From NCBI GenBank assembly GCA_021044545.1, contig CP087990.1:1674001-1738000 (forward strand): DNA of 64,000 bases. Reading direction: 5' to 3'. The notes below the pieces were generated by a model that saw only the letters and a program-made list of their open reading frames with translations, was not told where the DNA came from and ran no database searches. Shown here piece by piece: positions 26,244 to 36,822 of this stretch. The position numbers and the translations under genes are program-made. Every line of letters starts with the position of its first letter. The first letter of the stretch is position 1. This DNA is from Comamonadaceae bacterium M7527. GTDB taxonomy: Bacteria > Pseudomonadota > Gammaproteobacteria > Burkholderiales > Burkholderiaceae_C.

Positions 26244-29200
26244 TCACTGGCCAGCTGCTGGCTTTTCGACCTCAGGTTGAGTGGATACGGTAGCAGCGCC
26301 AGCGCCTGGCTGCTTGACAGCCTGCGCTGCGGGCTCAGGAACATCAACGGTTTGCACAGGCGCTTTGCCATCTCGCGGCGTTAGCTTAACCTCTTGTACT
26401 TGTGGGTCTAGCCAACTACCAGTGACCTGAAACGCCTTGGTATTGGCCGTATTGATAGCGTCGCCAAAGACACGCTCCAGGAAGTAAGTCGCTACGCCGA
26501 CAACAGGATTGGCAGACGCGGCAAGAAGCGACAAGGTGCCTGCATCGACCTTGGGCACCACCACCACTTGCAACGCTTGCGTCTCGTCCACCATGGAAGC
26601 TTGTCCCTCCATCAACACCGTGGCATTGACGCCTGCCATTTGCAAGTTGTTGGTTTGCACCAAGCCGTTCGTGATGCGCGCGTTGCCCGTGACGCTATCA
26701 AATGCAAAGCCTTCTAAAAATACGTCTCTGAAGTCAAGCAACAGCCGTCTAGGTAACGACTGCAAACTGAGCACACCAATGAGCCTGGCAATGCCGGGGT
26801 CTGCTTTTAAGAACTGACCGCTGGCCACGCTAAGGTCTAAGCCGCCGTTCAGTGTGGTGGTGTCAAAGTTGGTGGGGGCACCCAGCCAAGCCACCTGGCC
26901 TTTGACCGTGCCCGCAGAGCCCCGCACCACACCAGGCATGCCAAAACGTGACAACAACTCGCCACTATCGCGCAGCTCTAACTCGAAGTCTAGAAACGTA
27001 CGCCGCTTATTGGCGTCAAATTCGGCGGTGTCGTCGGGTAGCACAGGTGCCCATTGGCCGTTGGCGCGTAAGCTGGCTTCGGGCACGTCTAACCACAAAC
27101 GGTTCAGTCGCCACTCGTTGGCGCGCTGGCCAGGTACGCGTGCCACCACACGGTTAAAAGCTTGCAACTCCAGGCGTCCTAAGTCGCGCCCGTCTAAATT
27201 CAAGGACTGCACCACCACGTCTAAGGCAGGCATGGCACGCGGCTGCTCGGCCAGCATTTGCACAATATCTTGGGTTTCTTGCTTGGCCAAATGCAGCATG
27301 GCCAGGCGCGCGTACAGGTTACCGGCGCCACCGTCTTGGGCGTCAGACTCACGGTATTGCAAGTAGCCATTGAGCTCGTCCGCACGCACGTTGGCGCGCC
27401 ACAAAGGCCCGACCCGCGCGCCGCCCAAGACCACGTTGTTAAAGCTGCGCCCCTGCGTCGTCAACGACAAGGCCTGAGCCACCATGGTCGTGGGTAAGTA
27501 GGCGCGCAACAGCTCCGCAGATGCTTTATCGGGCAGCGCCATCGACATCTTGGACACCGTTTCAGCGTCGTCTCGACCATCGCTCATGGTGCTCATGCCC
27601 GTTTGCCTACTGGTGGCTAACAGCACTTGCTGCCAGTCATCCACATTGAAGTTGGCCAAACGTATATCTGCCAGCACGCCCTGGTCTGGCAGGCCAAGGC
27701 CAGCAACATCAAATTGCCCCAAGCCCAATGCGCCACGAATCATGGACGGCGCCGTTGTGCGAGACACTGGCATCAGCGCCTGCGCGAATTCACGCACATA
27801 GTGGGCGTGCACCACGGGTGCGCCACTGGGGCCAACGCTCAGCACAATGTCTTGGGCACTGGCCATGCCGGGTGCGCGCTGGGCGGCAGGTAGCGGTGTT
27901 ACCGACACAGCAAGCGGCCAGGTTTGCCCGCTGGCTTTGTTCAAAGGCTGCGGCAAATCCAAACGCAGATTGGTCAGTGGCGCACGCAACTGCCAAGCTA
28001 AGCCATCAGTCGTGCTGCGCGCGGACGCTTCAAAGGCCGTGCTGCCGCTGGCGCGCTGCGCCAACATCGCCGCCGTACCCAGCGATGGCGTTTGCGCCAC
28101 CGCGTTGGCATTGAGCCTGCCATTGACGTTGATGACCAACTCACCCGCTGAGTCCGCAACGCCAGACGACCAGCGCAGGTCTGCATTCAGCGGGCTGCCC
28201 AACCACTGTGCGCGCACTTGGTCAACGGTCACGCTGTTGTTGTCAAAGCGCACGCGGGCATTGGCGTTTTGCAGCGCAGGCACGCCGGGCCACAAGGTCA
28301 AGCTTGTGTCTTGCAAGCCCACTTCGCCACGCACACGCAGGTCATTGGGGTTGGCCAAAGGCGTCTCAATAGTGAGGGCTAGCGTGGCGTCGCCTTGGCC
28401 GCGCCAGTCTTGCATCAAACCGTCACTCCAACGCGCCACTGGCGTGGCGCTGAGTTGTGCCAGCCAAGTGGGTAGGGGCCCGCTGGCTTGCGCCTCCACC
28501 AACAATTGGCCGTTGTTGCCCATGTCTCGCAGCTGCACCCGCGCTTGGCTCACCACCACCTGCGGCGCATCGCGCAAGCGCCCGGTCACGTTGCTGATGT
28601 CTATGTTGTTGCCACTCATGGCAAATTGCCCAGACATGTTGCCCACTGCCGGCCAAGTCTGCTCGGGGCCCCAGCCGCCTGCGTAGTCCAAATCAACGCC
28701 GCTGGCCTGCGCCGTCACGCCAAAGCGCTGTGCGCCCCCGCTCCACAACGCGTCGTCTAGGTGGCTGTCTATGTGCACCTTGACTTGGCTTAGCGTGCCT
28801 GCACTCAAGCGGCTTTGCACAAACGACATGGCGTCTGCGTCCATAGAGCGCGGCAAGTAACGCGCCAATTTATTAACAGCCAACAGGTTCACGCCAGCGT
28901 CTAGGCGCAAGTAGCCCGCCGCATTGGTGCTGACTTGCCCAGGGTCTTGGGCCCACACGCCAGACGCACTGACCTGCCCGTCTGGTGTGGTGATTTGTAC
29001 GTTGTCAAAAGCAACCCGCCACAGCTGCTGCCAGTCATTGGCCGTCCAAGCCGCCGGCGCGTCTTGCGTCGCCAACACGTGGCCTGGTGCAGACCACACC
29101 ACGTTGGCCTGCAAACTGGGCAAAGCCACCGTGGGTGCTTGCCACACGCCAGGCAGCGTGAGCTGGCCTCGGGTGACAGACACCTGCGCGCTACCACCCT

Positions 29201-30637
29201 CAGCACTGCCACGCCACTGCACACCCACGCCCTGTGCGCCAGGTCGTGCCAGGTCTTTGTCGCCCGCATTGCGCGCAGCTGCCCCGGCGCCCAGCCCAAC
29301 TCGGTGGCACTGCCACTGGTGTGCCACTGCCGAGGCTTGTCTAGGCTGCCTTGCCAATCTAGTTGCAACTCATTGATATAGCCAGTGGGCCGCCAAGCGC
29401 CCAGCTCAGAGCGCAGCGCTGCAGGCAGTGGCAAGCTATCGGACAGCTGGCGCAGCACATCTAAGTTGATGTTCGCCAGCCGCACGGCGCTTTGGTCTGT
29501 ATTGCGAGCCGGCCAGGCCACGTCTAGCTGTGCGCCATCCCAGCGCACACCTTGCTGGGTTTCAAAGGCCATGTCATCTAGGCTGATGGCCCACTGACGC
29601 CCATCCGGTGACGTTGCATTGACGGCGCTTGCGGCCATCTGCTGGCGCAAGTCGAGTCGCGCTTGCAAGCGCTTGAACAGCATGGGCTTTAACGCTGACT
29701 TGTCAGGCATCCATGCAGCGGCTACGTCGGTTAGCACCACATCGCTGGTAAAGGCTTTTAAGGTGGCACCGCGCTCAAAGTCTAACCAGCCGCGCCAAGC
29801 CGCTTGTGCAGCATCCAGCCGAATCTTGTCTGCCACGCTGGGCGCAAACCGCTGAACGACCGCATGCAAGGCCGCCGCATCCAACTGCGGCCATTGGCCG
29901 TAGGCCACGCCTTGCCACTGACGCCAATCACTGCCATGCATGCTAAATAGTGGTGAATCAAACTGGGCTTGCACCGACAAGCGCTGCCCCACATGCGCTG
30001 GCGGTGTGAGGTCTATGCGCATGGCATGGCTGCGCACGCCGCTGCGCAAGGCGACGTCTACGTTTTGAACCACCCAACGCTCAGAAGGGCCTACGCCGTC
30101 CATGTCGTCTTGCAGGCTGATGCGCGCGTCGCGCACCAACAACTCCGGCTGGTCAAACAGCCAATCTTGCCAAGCTGGTACTTGCGCAAAGGTGCCCGCG
30201 GCCAGCGCAATGGGGCCAATGTGCCAGCTGCCATCTGGATGGCGTTGTACCTGCACGCTGGGACTGGTGACTTGCACTTGGTCAAACTCTAGACGCCACA
30301 AGCCGCGCATGCTCAAACTGGCCTGAATAGCCGGAATAAACACCGCAGCGTCCACTCCCTCTGCGCCCACTTGCACGTCGCGCACTTCAAAGTGCGACGT
30401 CCATTGGCTGGCCTTGGCGCTCAGCACACCAATACGCACAGGTGCGCCCAGCGTCTCGCTCAGCTGTTGCTCTACGTCTGTGCGCCAAAGTTCAATTCGC
30501 GGCACAATGACCGCGTGTATCAGCAAATAGGCGCTGGCCACCACTGTCCAAGCTGCAAGCAAGGCAATCAGCAGCCACTTCAGCACCGCGCGCACAAGGC
30601 GTGGCTGAGATGTTTGGGCTGGGGTGGCGGCTTGCAT
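26244..30637 (-). CDS. YhdP-family giant envelope protein (AsmA-like, frameshifted)
   Basis: A very large protein of about 1464 residues with one N-terminal membrane helix (about residues 20-40) and a long periplasmic beta-rich body ending in the AsmA-like C-terminal region (A-D-P-G-I-A-R-L-I-G-V-L-S-L-Q-S-L-P-R-R-L). The YhdP/TIGR02099 family belongs to the AsmA-like proteins implicated in phospholipid transport to the outer membrane. The frame breaks at 29256-29258 (AAA on the coding strand): one more A joins R-A-T-K to D-L-A-R-P-G-A-Q-G-V-G-V. ATG 30637 lies 11 bases from the divergent glnE start. Ends in a Pro/Ala/Gln-rich tail. Confidence 0.88.
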
Positions 30638-30648
30638 GGATTCAAATT

Positions 30649-33394
30649 ATGACCGCCACTTCGGGCGTCCCACAGACAGACACATTAAATACGCTTGGCA
30701 ACTTGGCCAACCACTCACGTTTTGTGCAGCGCATACGCAGGCGCTATGAGGGCCAACTCGCCATGCTGCGGCCCGGCGCACCAGATAAAGTGGCCATGCA
30801 AAGCTGCTTGGACCAATTGCTGACCACAGGGCTTGATCTGGGCCAAGCCCTGCGCGTACTGCGCCAACTGGTGGTAGAGCGCTTGGTGGTGCTGGACTGT
30901 GAGCAACAAGCGCCATTAGACGTGGTGACCCACGGCGTTACCGCGCTGGCCGAGTTTGCGCTAGACCACGCGATCACCCAAGCCAGCAAGGAACTTAGCG
31001 AGCGACACGGCAACCCGATAGCGGTGAGCCCGGATGCCCGCAACGGCCAAGCCGCCAACATGTGGGTGATCGGCATGGGCAAACTGGGTGCGCGCGAGCT
31101 CAATGTGTCCAGCGACATTGACTTGATTTACGTATACGACTGCGACGGTGAAACCACCGGTAACGAGCGCGGTCTGCAGCGCATCAGCAACCACGAATTT
31201 TTTGGCAAAGTGGTTAAGCGTATGTACCAGCTGGTGGGTGAAACCACCGAGCACGGCTTTGTGTTCAGGGGGACTTGGCGCTGCGGCCCAACGGCAGCGT
31301 GGGTCCAGCCGCATTGTCTATCGATGCGCTGGAAGAATATTTCTTGATACAAGGACGCGAATGGGAGCGTTTTGCATGGCTTAAAAGCCGCGTGGTGGCA
31401 CCCAGCGCCCTTGTTGCCAATGGCTCAGCCCAAGCCTTGCGCGGTACGGTACTGCCCTTTGTGTTTAGGCGCTACCTCGATTACAGCGTGTTTGATGCCT
31501 TGCGCAAACTGCACAGGCAAATCAGAGAACATGCGGCCAAGCGCGCCAGCGGGCACCCTGAACGCGCCAATGACGTCAAACTGTCGCGGGGCGGCATACG
31601 TGAGGTGGAGTTCACCGTACAGCTGCTGCAAGTGGTGCGCGGCGGCCAGTTTCCGGAGTTGCGCAAAAGGCCCACGCTGAGCGCACTCAAGCGACTAACG
31701 GCGGCTGGCTTGATGGCGCCTGAAAAAGCCGACATGCTGGCTGCAGCCTACGTGTTTTTGCGCCGGGTGGAAACCGTATCCAGTACCTGGACGACCAGCA
31801 AACCCACCAACTGCCCACACAAGACGCCGACCTGGCCTGGATGGCCGCCAGCCTTGGCTTTCAAAATACCTGTGCTTTTTTGCATGCGCTGGACAGCCAC
31901 CGCGAGGTGGTGGCGCAAGAGTTTGATATCTTGTTGGGCGGCAAGAGTGAATGCACCAACTGCAAAAAAACAGTGCACGACGCTGACGACCTGGAGTCGG
32001 CTATTGAAGAGCTGGAAGGCGCGTTTAAAGCCCGTATTGCTCAGTGGCAAACCCACCCGCGCGTGCTAGCCCTGCGCGAAGACACGCGCACACGTCTGGC
32101 ACGTTTGGTGCAGCGCACAGGCGCCTGGCTGGAAGCCGAACGCACCACCGAAATTGGCGCGCTGCGTTTGGCCGACTGGATGGAGCCCATGCTGCGCCGT
32201 GACAGCTATTTGGCGCTGCTGCAAGAGCGCCCAGCCGTACACGAACGCTTGCTGCGCTTGTTGGGCGCGGCCAAATGGCCTGCGCGCTACCTGATACAAC
32301 ACCCGGGCGTAATGGATGAGCTGGCCAACCCGGCGCTGCTCGACGAGCGCTTTGACCCCGTGCAGTTTGAAGCCGAGCTTGAGGCCAGGCGGTTTGCCCT
32401 GCAAACAACAGGCGAAGACGACGACGAGGAGCTGCTCAACCTGCTGCGCCGCGCCCATCACAGCGAGGTGTTTAGAACGCTGGCGCGCGACGTTGAAGGC
32501 AAGCTCAGCGTGGAATTGGTAGCTGACGATTTGAGTGCATTGGCAGACGCCGTGTTGCGCATCACCACACGTTGGTGCTGGCAGCGCTTGAAAGGCACAC
32601 ACCGCGAAGAGCCTGCACTGGCCATCATTGCCTATGGCAAATTGGGTGGCAAAGAGCTAGGCTATGGCAGTGACTTGGACATCGTATTTGTGTTTGACGA
32701 CGACCACGATGCCGCGCCGGAAATGTACGCCGCCCTGGTGCGCAAGCTCATCAACTGGCTCACCGTCAAAACCGCCGAAGGCGACTTGTTTGAAATTGAC
32801 ACGGCGTTGCGCCCCAACGGCAACTCTGGCCTGCTGGTAACGCGCTTTGCCGCCTTTGCCGACTACCAGGAGCGTCGGGGCAGCAACACCGCGTGGACCT
32901 GGGAACACCAGGCCATTACGCGAGCACGCTGCGCCATGGGCAGCCCTGAGCTGGCAGCCAAGTTTGAGGCTGTGCGCCACTCGGTGATGGTGTCGCCGCG
33001 TGATGAGGGGGACTTACTGGTAGAGATCACCACCATGCGCGAGAAAGTGCGAGAGGCCCACCGCGTGGCCAGCGACATGTTTGACCTCAAACACAGCCCC
33101 GGTGGCATGGTGGACGTGGAGTTTGTCATGCAGTATCTGCTACTGGCCAAAGCCCATGCTCATGCACAGCTGCTGCCCAACCTGGGCAATATCAAGCTGC
33201 TGCGCATTGCCAAAGAGTGCGACTTGATACCCGAAGCCATCAGCGACGCCGCCGCTGACGCTTACCGTGCCATGCGCCACATGCAGCACAAGGCACGCTT
33301 AGACGAGGCGCCTACGCAAGTCACACCGGTTGAGGTGGCTCACCACCGCGAGGCGGTGCTGGACTTGTGGCGCTACGTGATGCAAGCGCATTAA
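30649..33394 (+). CDS. glnE: Glutamine synthetase adenylyltransferase/adenylyl-removing enzyme (two frameshifts)
   Basis: Bifunctional enzyme that adenylylates and deadenylylates glutamine synthetase in response to PII state. Both nucleotidyltransferase halves are visible: G-M-G-K-L-G-A-R-E-L-N-V-S-S-D-I-D-L with Asp pair (near 31075-31130), and A-Y-G-K-L-G-G-K-E-L-G-Y-G-S-D-L-D-I (near 32630-32690). Frame 1 breaks at the G5 run 31268-31272, where AGGGTGGAC is expected (R-V-D-L-A-L-R-P-N-G). The second break is at 31771-31774, where GAACACC is expected (V-E-H-R-I-Q-Y-L-D-D). Both are single-base losses; restoring them gives about 915 residues. Start ATG 30649. Confidence 0.92.
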
Positions 33395-33428
33395 CGGAAG
33401 GAGGCACACAAGCCCGCGTGTTGCGCTG

Positions 33429-34274
33429 TCAGGTGGCCACAGTAGCGGGTGCCAACAACAGCTCTTTGCGAAAGCGGTTGAGCTCTTGCACAGACTTGAA
33501 GCTGCGCTCCATGAGCAAACTCATGTTGTGCAAAATGCGCTCCACCACCTTGGTCTCCCAAGCGGCGTCAAAGTTGATTTGCTTGTCCAACCAGTGCTCC
33601 AGCCACTCAGGGTTGGGCAGGCGGCTTTGCACGGTGTCACGCGGAAACAAGGTTTGGTTAACGTGCAAATTGGTAGGGTGCAAAGCCTGAGCTGTGCGCC
33701 TGGCGCTGGCCATCAGCACGCCTACTTTGGCAAACGACAAACGCGCCTCGTTACCAAATGTGTTGATAGCGCGCTTCATGTAGCGCAAGTAAGCACCGCC
33801 GTGACGCGCCTCGTCTTTGCTCAGCGTGCTGTAGATGTGCTTGATCACCGGCTCGTCATGCCATTCGGACGCGCGGCGGTACCAGTGGTTGAGACGAATT
33901 TCGCCGCAAAAGTGCAACATCAAGGTCTCTAGTGGCGGCGCGGGGTCAAAGTCAAAGCGCACTTCATGCAACTCTTGCTCTGTGGGCGCCACGTCAGGGC
34001 GGAAGCGGCGCAAGTACTCCATCAGGACCAGTGAGTGCTTTTGCTCCTCAAAAAACCAAATCGACATAAACGCTGAAAAATCAGAGTCGTCACGGTTGTC
34101 ACGCAAAAACATCTCTGTGGCAGGCAAGGCCGCCCATTCGGTGATGGCATTCATCTTGATGGTTTGCGCCTGCTCATCTGTCAGCGCGTTGCCGTCAAAT
34201 TGGTCCCATGGAATATCTTTATCCATGTCCCAACGAACAGCCTCTAGCTGCTTAAACAGTTCTGGGTAGAGCAT
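33429..34274 (-). CDS. Ferritin-like di-iron protein, acyl-ACP-desaturase-like
   Basis: A 281-residue all-helical protein. It has the two-histidine carboxylate pattern of di-iron proteins: F-F-E-E-Q-K-H near residue 79, E-I-R-L-N-H-W-Y near residue 130, and K-D-E-A-R-H-G near residue 160, corresponding to the E-E-x-x-H and D-E-x-R-H elements of type 2 acyl-ACP desaturases. The reaction is not proven: it could desaturate or hydroxylate a fatty acyl group. It reads in the same direction as the upstream light regulator but has its own promoter region with an inverted repeat. The ATG at 34274 follows a GAGGAGA ribosome-binding site. Lipid context fits membrane remodelling. Confidence 0.72.
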   Translation of the reverse strand: MLYPELFKQLEAVRWDMDKDIPWDQFDGNALTDEQAQTIKMNAITEWAALPATEMFLRDNRDDSDFSAFMSIWFFEEQKHSLVLMEYLRRFRPDVAPTEQELHEVRFDFDPAPPLETLMLHFCGEIRLNHWYRRASEWHDEPVIKHIYSTLSKDEARHGGAYLRYMKRAINTFGNEARLSFAKVGVLMASARRTAQALHPTNLHVNQTLFPRDTVQSRLPNPEWLEHWLDKQINFDAAWETKVVERILHNMSLLMERSFKSVQELNRFRKELLLAPATVAT

Positions 34275-34285
34275 GCGGTCTCCTC

Positions 34286-34321
34286 AAATACGTTTGTGCC
34301 ACCAACTATAAAAACGTATTT
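34286..34321. promoter_or_regulatory. Inverted repeat AAATACGTTT / AAACGTATTT at the desaturase-like promoter
   Basis: Two perfectly complementary 10-base arms (34286-34295 and 34312-34321) with a 16-base spacer flank a minus-strand TATAGT (34310-34305), a plausible -10 box. Both arms contain ACGT. The spacing of 26 bases between arm starts suits a dimeric repressor or activator. It differs from the TTGTC sites next to litR, so a second regulator may be involved. Confidence 0.5.
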
Positions 34322-34372
34322 TAGGCAAAGCAGGCATTGGTGGCGCGGCCACCAGCAATGCCCCTGCGGCGC

Positions 34373-35308
34373 TCACGGCTGCGCGCGTACAGCTTGCCGG
34401 GCAGCGCGCCACTGCGTGATGGCACTGAGCAAGTCGCGCGCACTGCCAAACACTGTGGCAGCTTTACCGCCACTGACCAAGCGCAAGGTGGCCGTACTGC
34501 CACCCGCCCAAATGGCGATGTGACCAGGCAATTGCTCGCGCAGCTGGGTGATAGCGGCATGCGCTTCTTTAGGCGATGAGTGGCTGCTAAAGCTCAGCGC
34601 CACGATGTCTGCGTGCATGATGCGCGCAGCAGCGGCCAAATCAGGCACAGGCGTTTTGGGGCCCAGGGAAATGCGGTCACAGCCCATTTGGGCGAACATG
34701 CACTCGGCCATCAGCAAGCCCAGCGCGTGTGGTTCATTGTTGAGCGTGGTGAGCAGCACTTTGGGGCGCCCACCAGCGCCTTGCAACGGCAACTGCGCCA
34801 TGCCTTGCAGCAACACGCTTTGCACCACCGCAGTAAACAAGTGCTCTTCGTAAATGGCCAGCTCACCGCGCATCCAGCGCTCGCCCACACGTGCAGCCAT
34901 GGGCGAAATAATGTCTTCAATGGCCTGCGACAAACCCATTGTTTGTACGTGCACCATTAAACTGTCGTGCAACCGCTTGCGCGCGTGTTGGAACAACAGC
35001 TCTAACAAGGGGTCTATGGCGGCGTTGACGGTTACCACATCAGCGACCGCTGTTTGTGCTTTGCTTTGCACCAACTCGTTAAGATCATCCAGTGGCTTTG
35101 ACACCACCTGGCCCGCCCGCATACCCGCGTCCAAAAGTCGCTTGATTAACCGCAAACGTGCCAATTGCTCATCGTCATAGCTGCGTTCATCGCCGTCGCC
35201 ACGCTGAGGCACGGGAAAGCCGTAACGGCGCTCCCAAACGCGCAGCGTGTCTTTTTGTATGCCGGTGTCCAGGGCGACTTCGGCAATAGTGTGTAAAGCA
35301 TTGGTCAT
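34373..35308 (-). CDS. litR: CarH/LitR-type adenosylcobalamin photoreceptor regulator (MerR family)
   Basis: A 311-residue MerR-type regulator with a DNA-binding domain at residues 1-75 (H-T-I-A-E-V-A, then L-R-V-W-E-R-R-Y-G-F-P). A four-helix cobalamin-cap domain (about 95-175) and a Rossmann B12-binding domain (about 183-300) follow. The diagnostic photoreceptor residues are all present: W145-x9-E155-H156 in the cap and E192-P-H194-A-L-G197, whose histidine would ligate cobalt. In CarH/LitR proteins the dark, AdoCbl-bound tetramer represses DNA and light breaks it up. ATG 35308 lies one base from a 13-base palindrome and lacks a Shine-Dalgarno site, so translation may be leaderless. Divergent from an eight-gene lipid operon. 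Confidence 0.9.
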   Translation of the reverse strand: MTNALHTIAEVALDTGIQKDTLRVWERRYGFPVPQRGDGDERSYDDEQLARLRLIKRLLDAGMRAGQVVSKPLDDLNELVQSKAQTAVADVVTVNAAIDPLLELLFQHARKRLHDSLMVHVQTMGLSQAIEDIISPMAARVGERWMRGELAIYEEHLFTAVVQSVLLQGMAQLPLQGAGGRPKVLLTTLNNEPHALGLLMAECMFAQMGCDRISLGPKTPVPDLAAAARIMHADIVALSFSSHSSPKEAHAAITQLREQLPGHIAIWAGGSTATLRLVSGGKAATVFGSARDLLSAITQWRAARQAVRAQP

Positions 35309-35309
35309 G

Positions 35310-35322
35310 TTGTCTAGGACAA
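35310..35322. promoter_or_regulatory. Palindrome TTGTCTAGGACAA at the litR start, proposed LitR operator
   Basis: Arms TTGTC/GACAA around TAG, directly upstream of the litR ATG and overlapping its probable -10 (TACTTT on the minus strand). It matches 12 of 13 bases of the site at 35406-35418, which suggests autoregulation. Binding is inferred. Confidence 0.65.
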
Positions 35323-35363
35323 AGTATGCCACCAATTCTCGCAACTGGCTAGCAGCCCAGTAA

Positions 35364-35390
35364 TTACCGGTAAGTGCCCGCCCATACAAT
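35364..35390 (+). promoter_or_regulatory. Possible promoter of the lipid operon
   Basis: TACAAT at 35385-35390 is a good -10. The best -35 candidates, TTACCG (35364-35369, spacer 15) or AATTAC (35362-35367, spacer 17), are weak. The start would be near 35397, so the operator at 35406-35418 would lie just downstream and could block initiation. Confidence 0.35.
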
Positions 35391-35405
35391 GACAAATTGC
35401 CACAA

Positions 35406-35418
35406 TTGTCTACGACAA
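35406..35418. promoter_or_regulatory. Palindrome TTGTCTACGACAA before the lipid operon, proposed LitR operator
   Basis: Perfect arms TTGTC/GACAA, extending to ATTGTC/GACAAT (35405-35419). It is 28 bases before the operon's first ATG and nearly identical to the site next to litR. An additional GACAA half-site lies at 35391-35395, consistent with cooperative binding of a tetramer. Binding is inferred. Confidence 0.7.
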
Positions 35419-35445
35419 TAAAGTTTCAACCCCTATTTTTTAACA

Positions 35446-36822
35446 ATGACCGCCTTACCCACAAACGCCTCACCCAGCACCACGCAGCGGCGTCCAAACA
35501 TTGCCGTGGTTGGCTCCGGCATTGCCGGCTTGTCTGCGGCTTACCACTTGCGTGATGTCGCTCACATCACGGTCTTTGAGGCAGGCGACTATTTTGGTGG
35601 TCATACCAATACGGTTGACGTCACCCTGCCCACTGCCAACGGGCAACAGGACACAGTCGGCGTAGACACTGGCTTTCTGGTGCTCAACGAACGCACCTAC
35701 CCGGCGTTGCTCAAGTTGTTTGCCGAACTGAACATGCCACTGGCCAAGTCAGACATGTCTTTTTCAGTGCAAGTACCAGGGCAGGGCGGGCTAGGCCAAA
35801 ATGCCCTTGAATGGAGCGGCACCAGCCTGACCAGTCTGTTTTGTCAGCCCATCAACTTGCTACGACCCAGCTTTTGGCGCATGGTGCTGGACATACTGCG
35901 CTTCAACAAACTGGCCAAGCGCATGGCAAGCACGCCGCTGGACACGTCTGTCAGCTTGGGCGCATTTTTGACAACGCATGGGTTTTCCAAGCCATTTATT
36001 GACTGGTACTTGCTGCCCATGCTGGGTAGTATCTGGAGTTGCCCAACCCAGCAAATGCTGGCGTTTCCGGTGGCCACTTTGGTGCAGTTTTGTGACAACC
36101 ACGGCCTGATCCAAGTCGCCAACCGCCCTGCCTGGTACACAGTCGCCGGTGGTGCGCGCCAGTATGTGCAAGCCATGGTGGCCAAGCTCGATGACTGCAA
36201 GCTCAACACCCCAGTGACCAAAGTACACCGCCTGGATGGTGGCGCAGGCGTAGACATCAGCTACACAAACCCCAACGCCACGTCAGAGATTACCGAGCAC
36301 TTTGACTATGTGGTGATGGCTTGCCACAGCGACCAAAGCCTAAAACTACTCAGCGCCCCGCATGCTCAAGAGCAGGACATATTGAGCGCCATTGGTTTTC
36401 AGCCCAATGTGGCAGTGCTACACACGGATGAGTCGCAACTGCCTGTTGCCCGCAGCGCATGGTCAGCGTGGAACTACGAGCGAGCACCGACCACGCAAGA
36501 CGAAGACGAGCACGTGTGCTTGCACTACCTCATCAACCAATTGCAACCCTTGCCTTTCAAGAAAGCCGTGGTGGTATCCCTAAACCCCATCAAGCCCATT
36601 GCACCTGAGCACGTATTGGGCACCTACCACTACGCACACCCCGTATTTGACGCCCAGGCGGTGGCCGCGCAACAGCAGCTCGCCCACATTCAAGGTCAAC
36701 ACTGCACTTATTACTGCGGCGCTTGGACAGGCTACGGCTTTCACGAAGACGGCCTGAAATCAGGCATCAAGGTGGCGCAGCTGTTACGCGAGCAGCTTGC
36801 AGGCAGCAAGGCCCATGCCTGA
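35446..36822 (+). CDS. NAD(P)/FAD-binding amine oxidase-like oxidoreductase
   Basis: A 458-residue flavoprotein whose N terminus carries the dinucleotide fold: I-A-V-V-G-S-G-I-A-G-L-S-A-A-Y-H-L (G23-x-G25-x-x-G28) followed by E-A-G-D-Y-F-G-G-H-T-N-T-V-D. The fold resembles phytoene-desaturase and amine-oxidase proteins. The C terminus, G-A-W-T-G-Y-G-F-H-E-D-G-L-K-S-G-I, is the second FAD motif. Such proteins recur with DUF1365 and Cfa-like genes in clusters tied to light or singlet oxygen, where they are thought to act on fatty acyl chains. Substrate not proven. First gene of the operon behind the TTGTC operator. Confidence 0.85.
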   Translation: MTALPTNASPSTTQRRPNIAVVGSGIAGLSAAYHLRDVAHITVFEAGDYFGGHTNTVDVTLPTANGQQDTVGVDTGFLVLNERTYPALLKLFAELNMPLAKSDMSFSVQVPGQGGLGQNALEWSGTSLTSLFCQPINLLRPSFWRMVLDILRFNKLAKRMASTPLDTSVSLGAFLTTHGFSKPFIDWYLLPMLGSIWSCPTQQMLAFPVATLVQFCDNHGLIQVANRPAWYTVAGGARQYVQAMVAKLDDCKLNTPVTKVHRLDGGAGVDISYTNPNATSEITEHFDYVVMACHSDQSLKLLSAPHAQEQDILSAIGFQPNVAVLHTDESQLPVARSAWSAWNYERAPTTQDEDEHVCLHYLINQLQPLPFKKAVVVSLNPIKPIAPEHVLGTYHYAHPVFDAQAVAAQQQLAHIQGQHCTYYCGAWTGYGFHEDGLKSGIKVAQLLREQLAGSKAHA

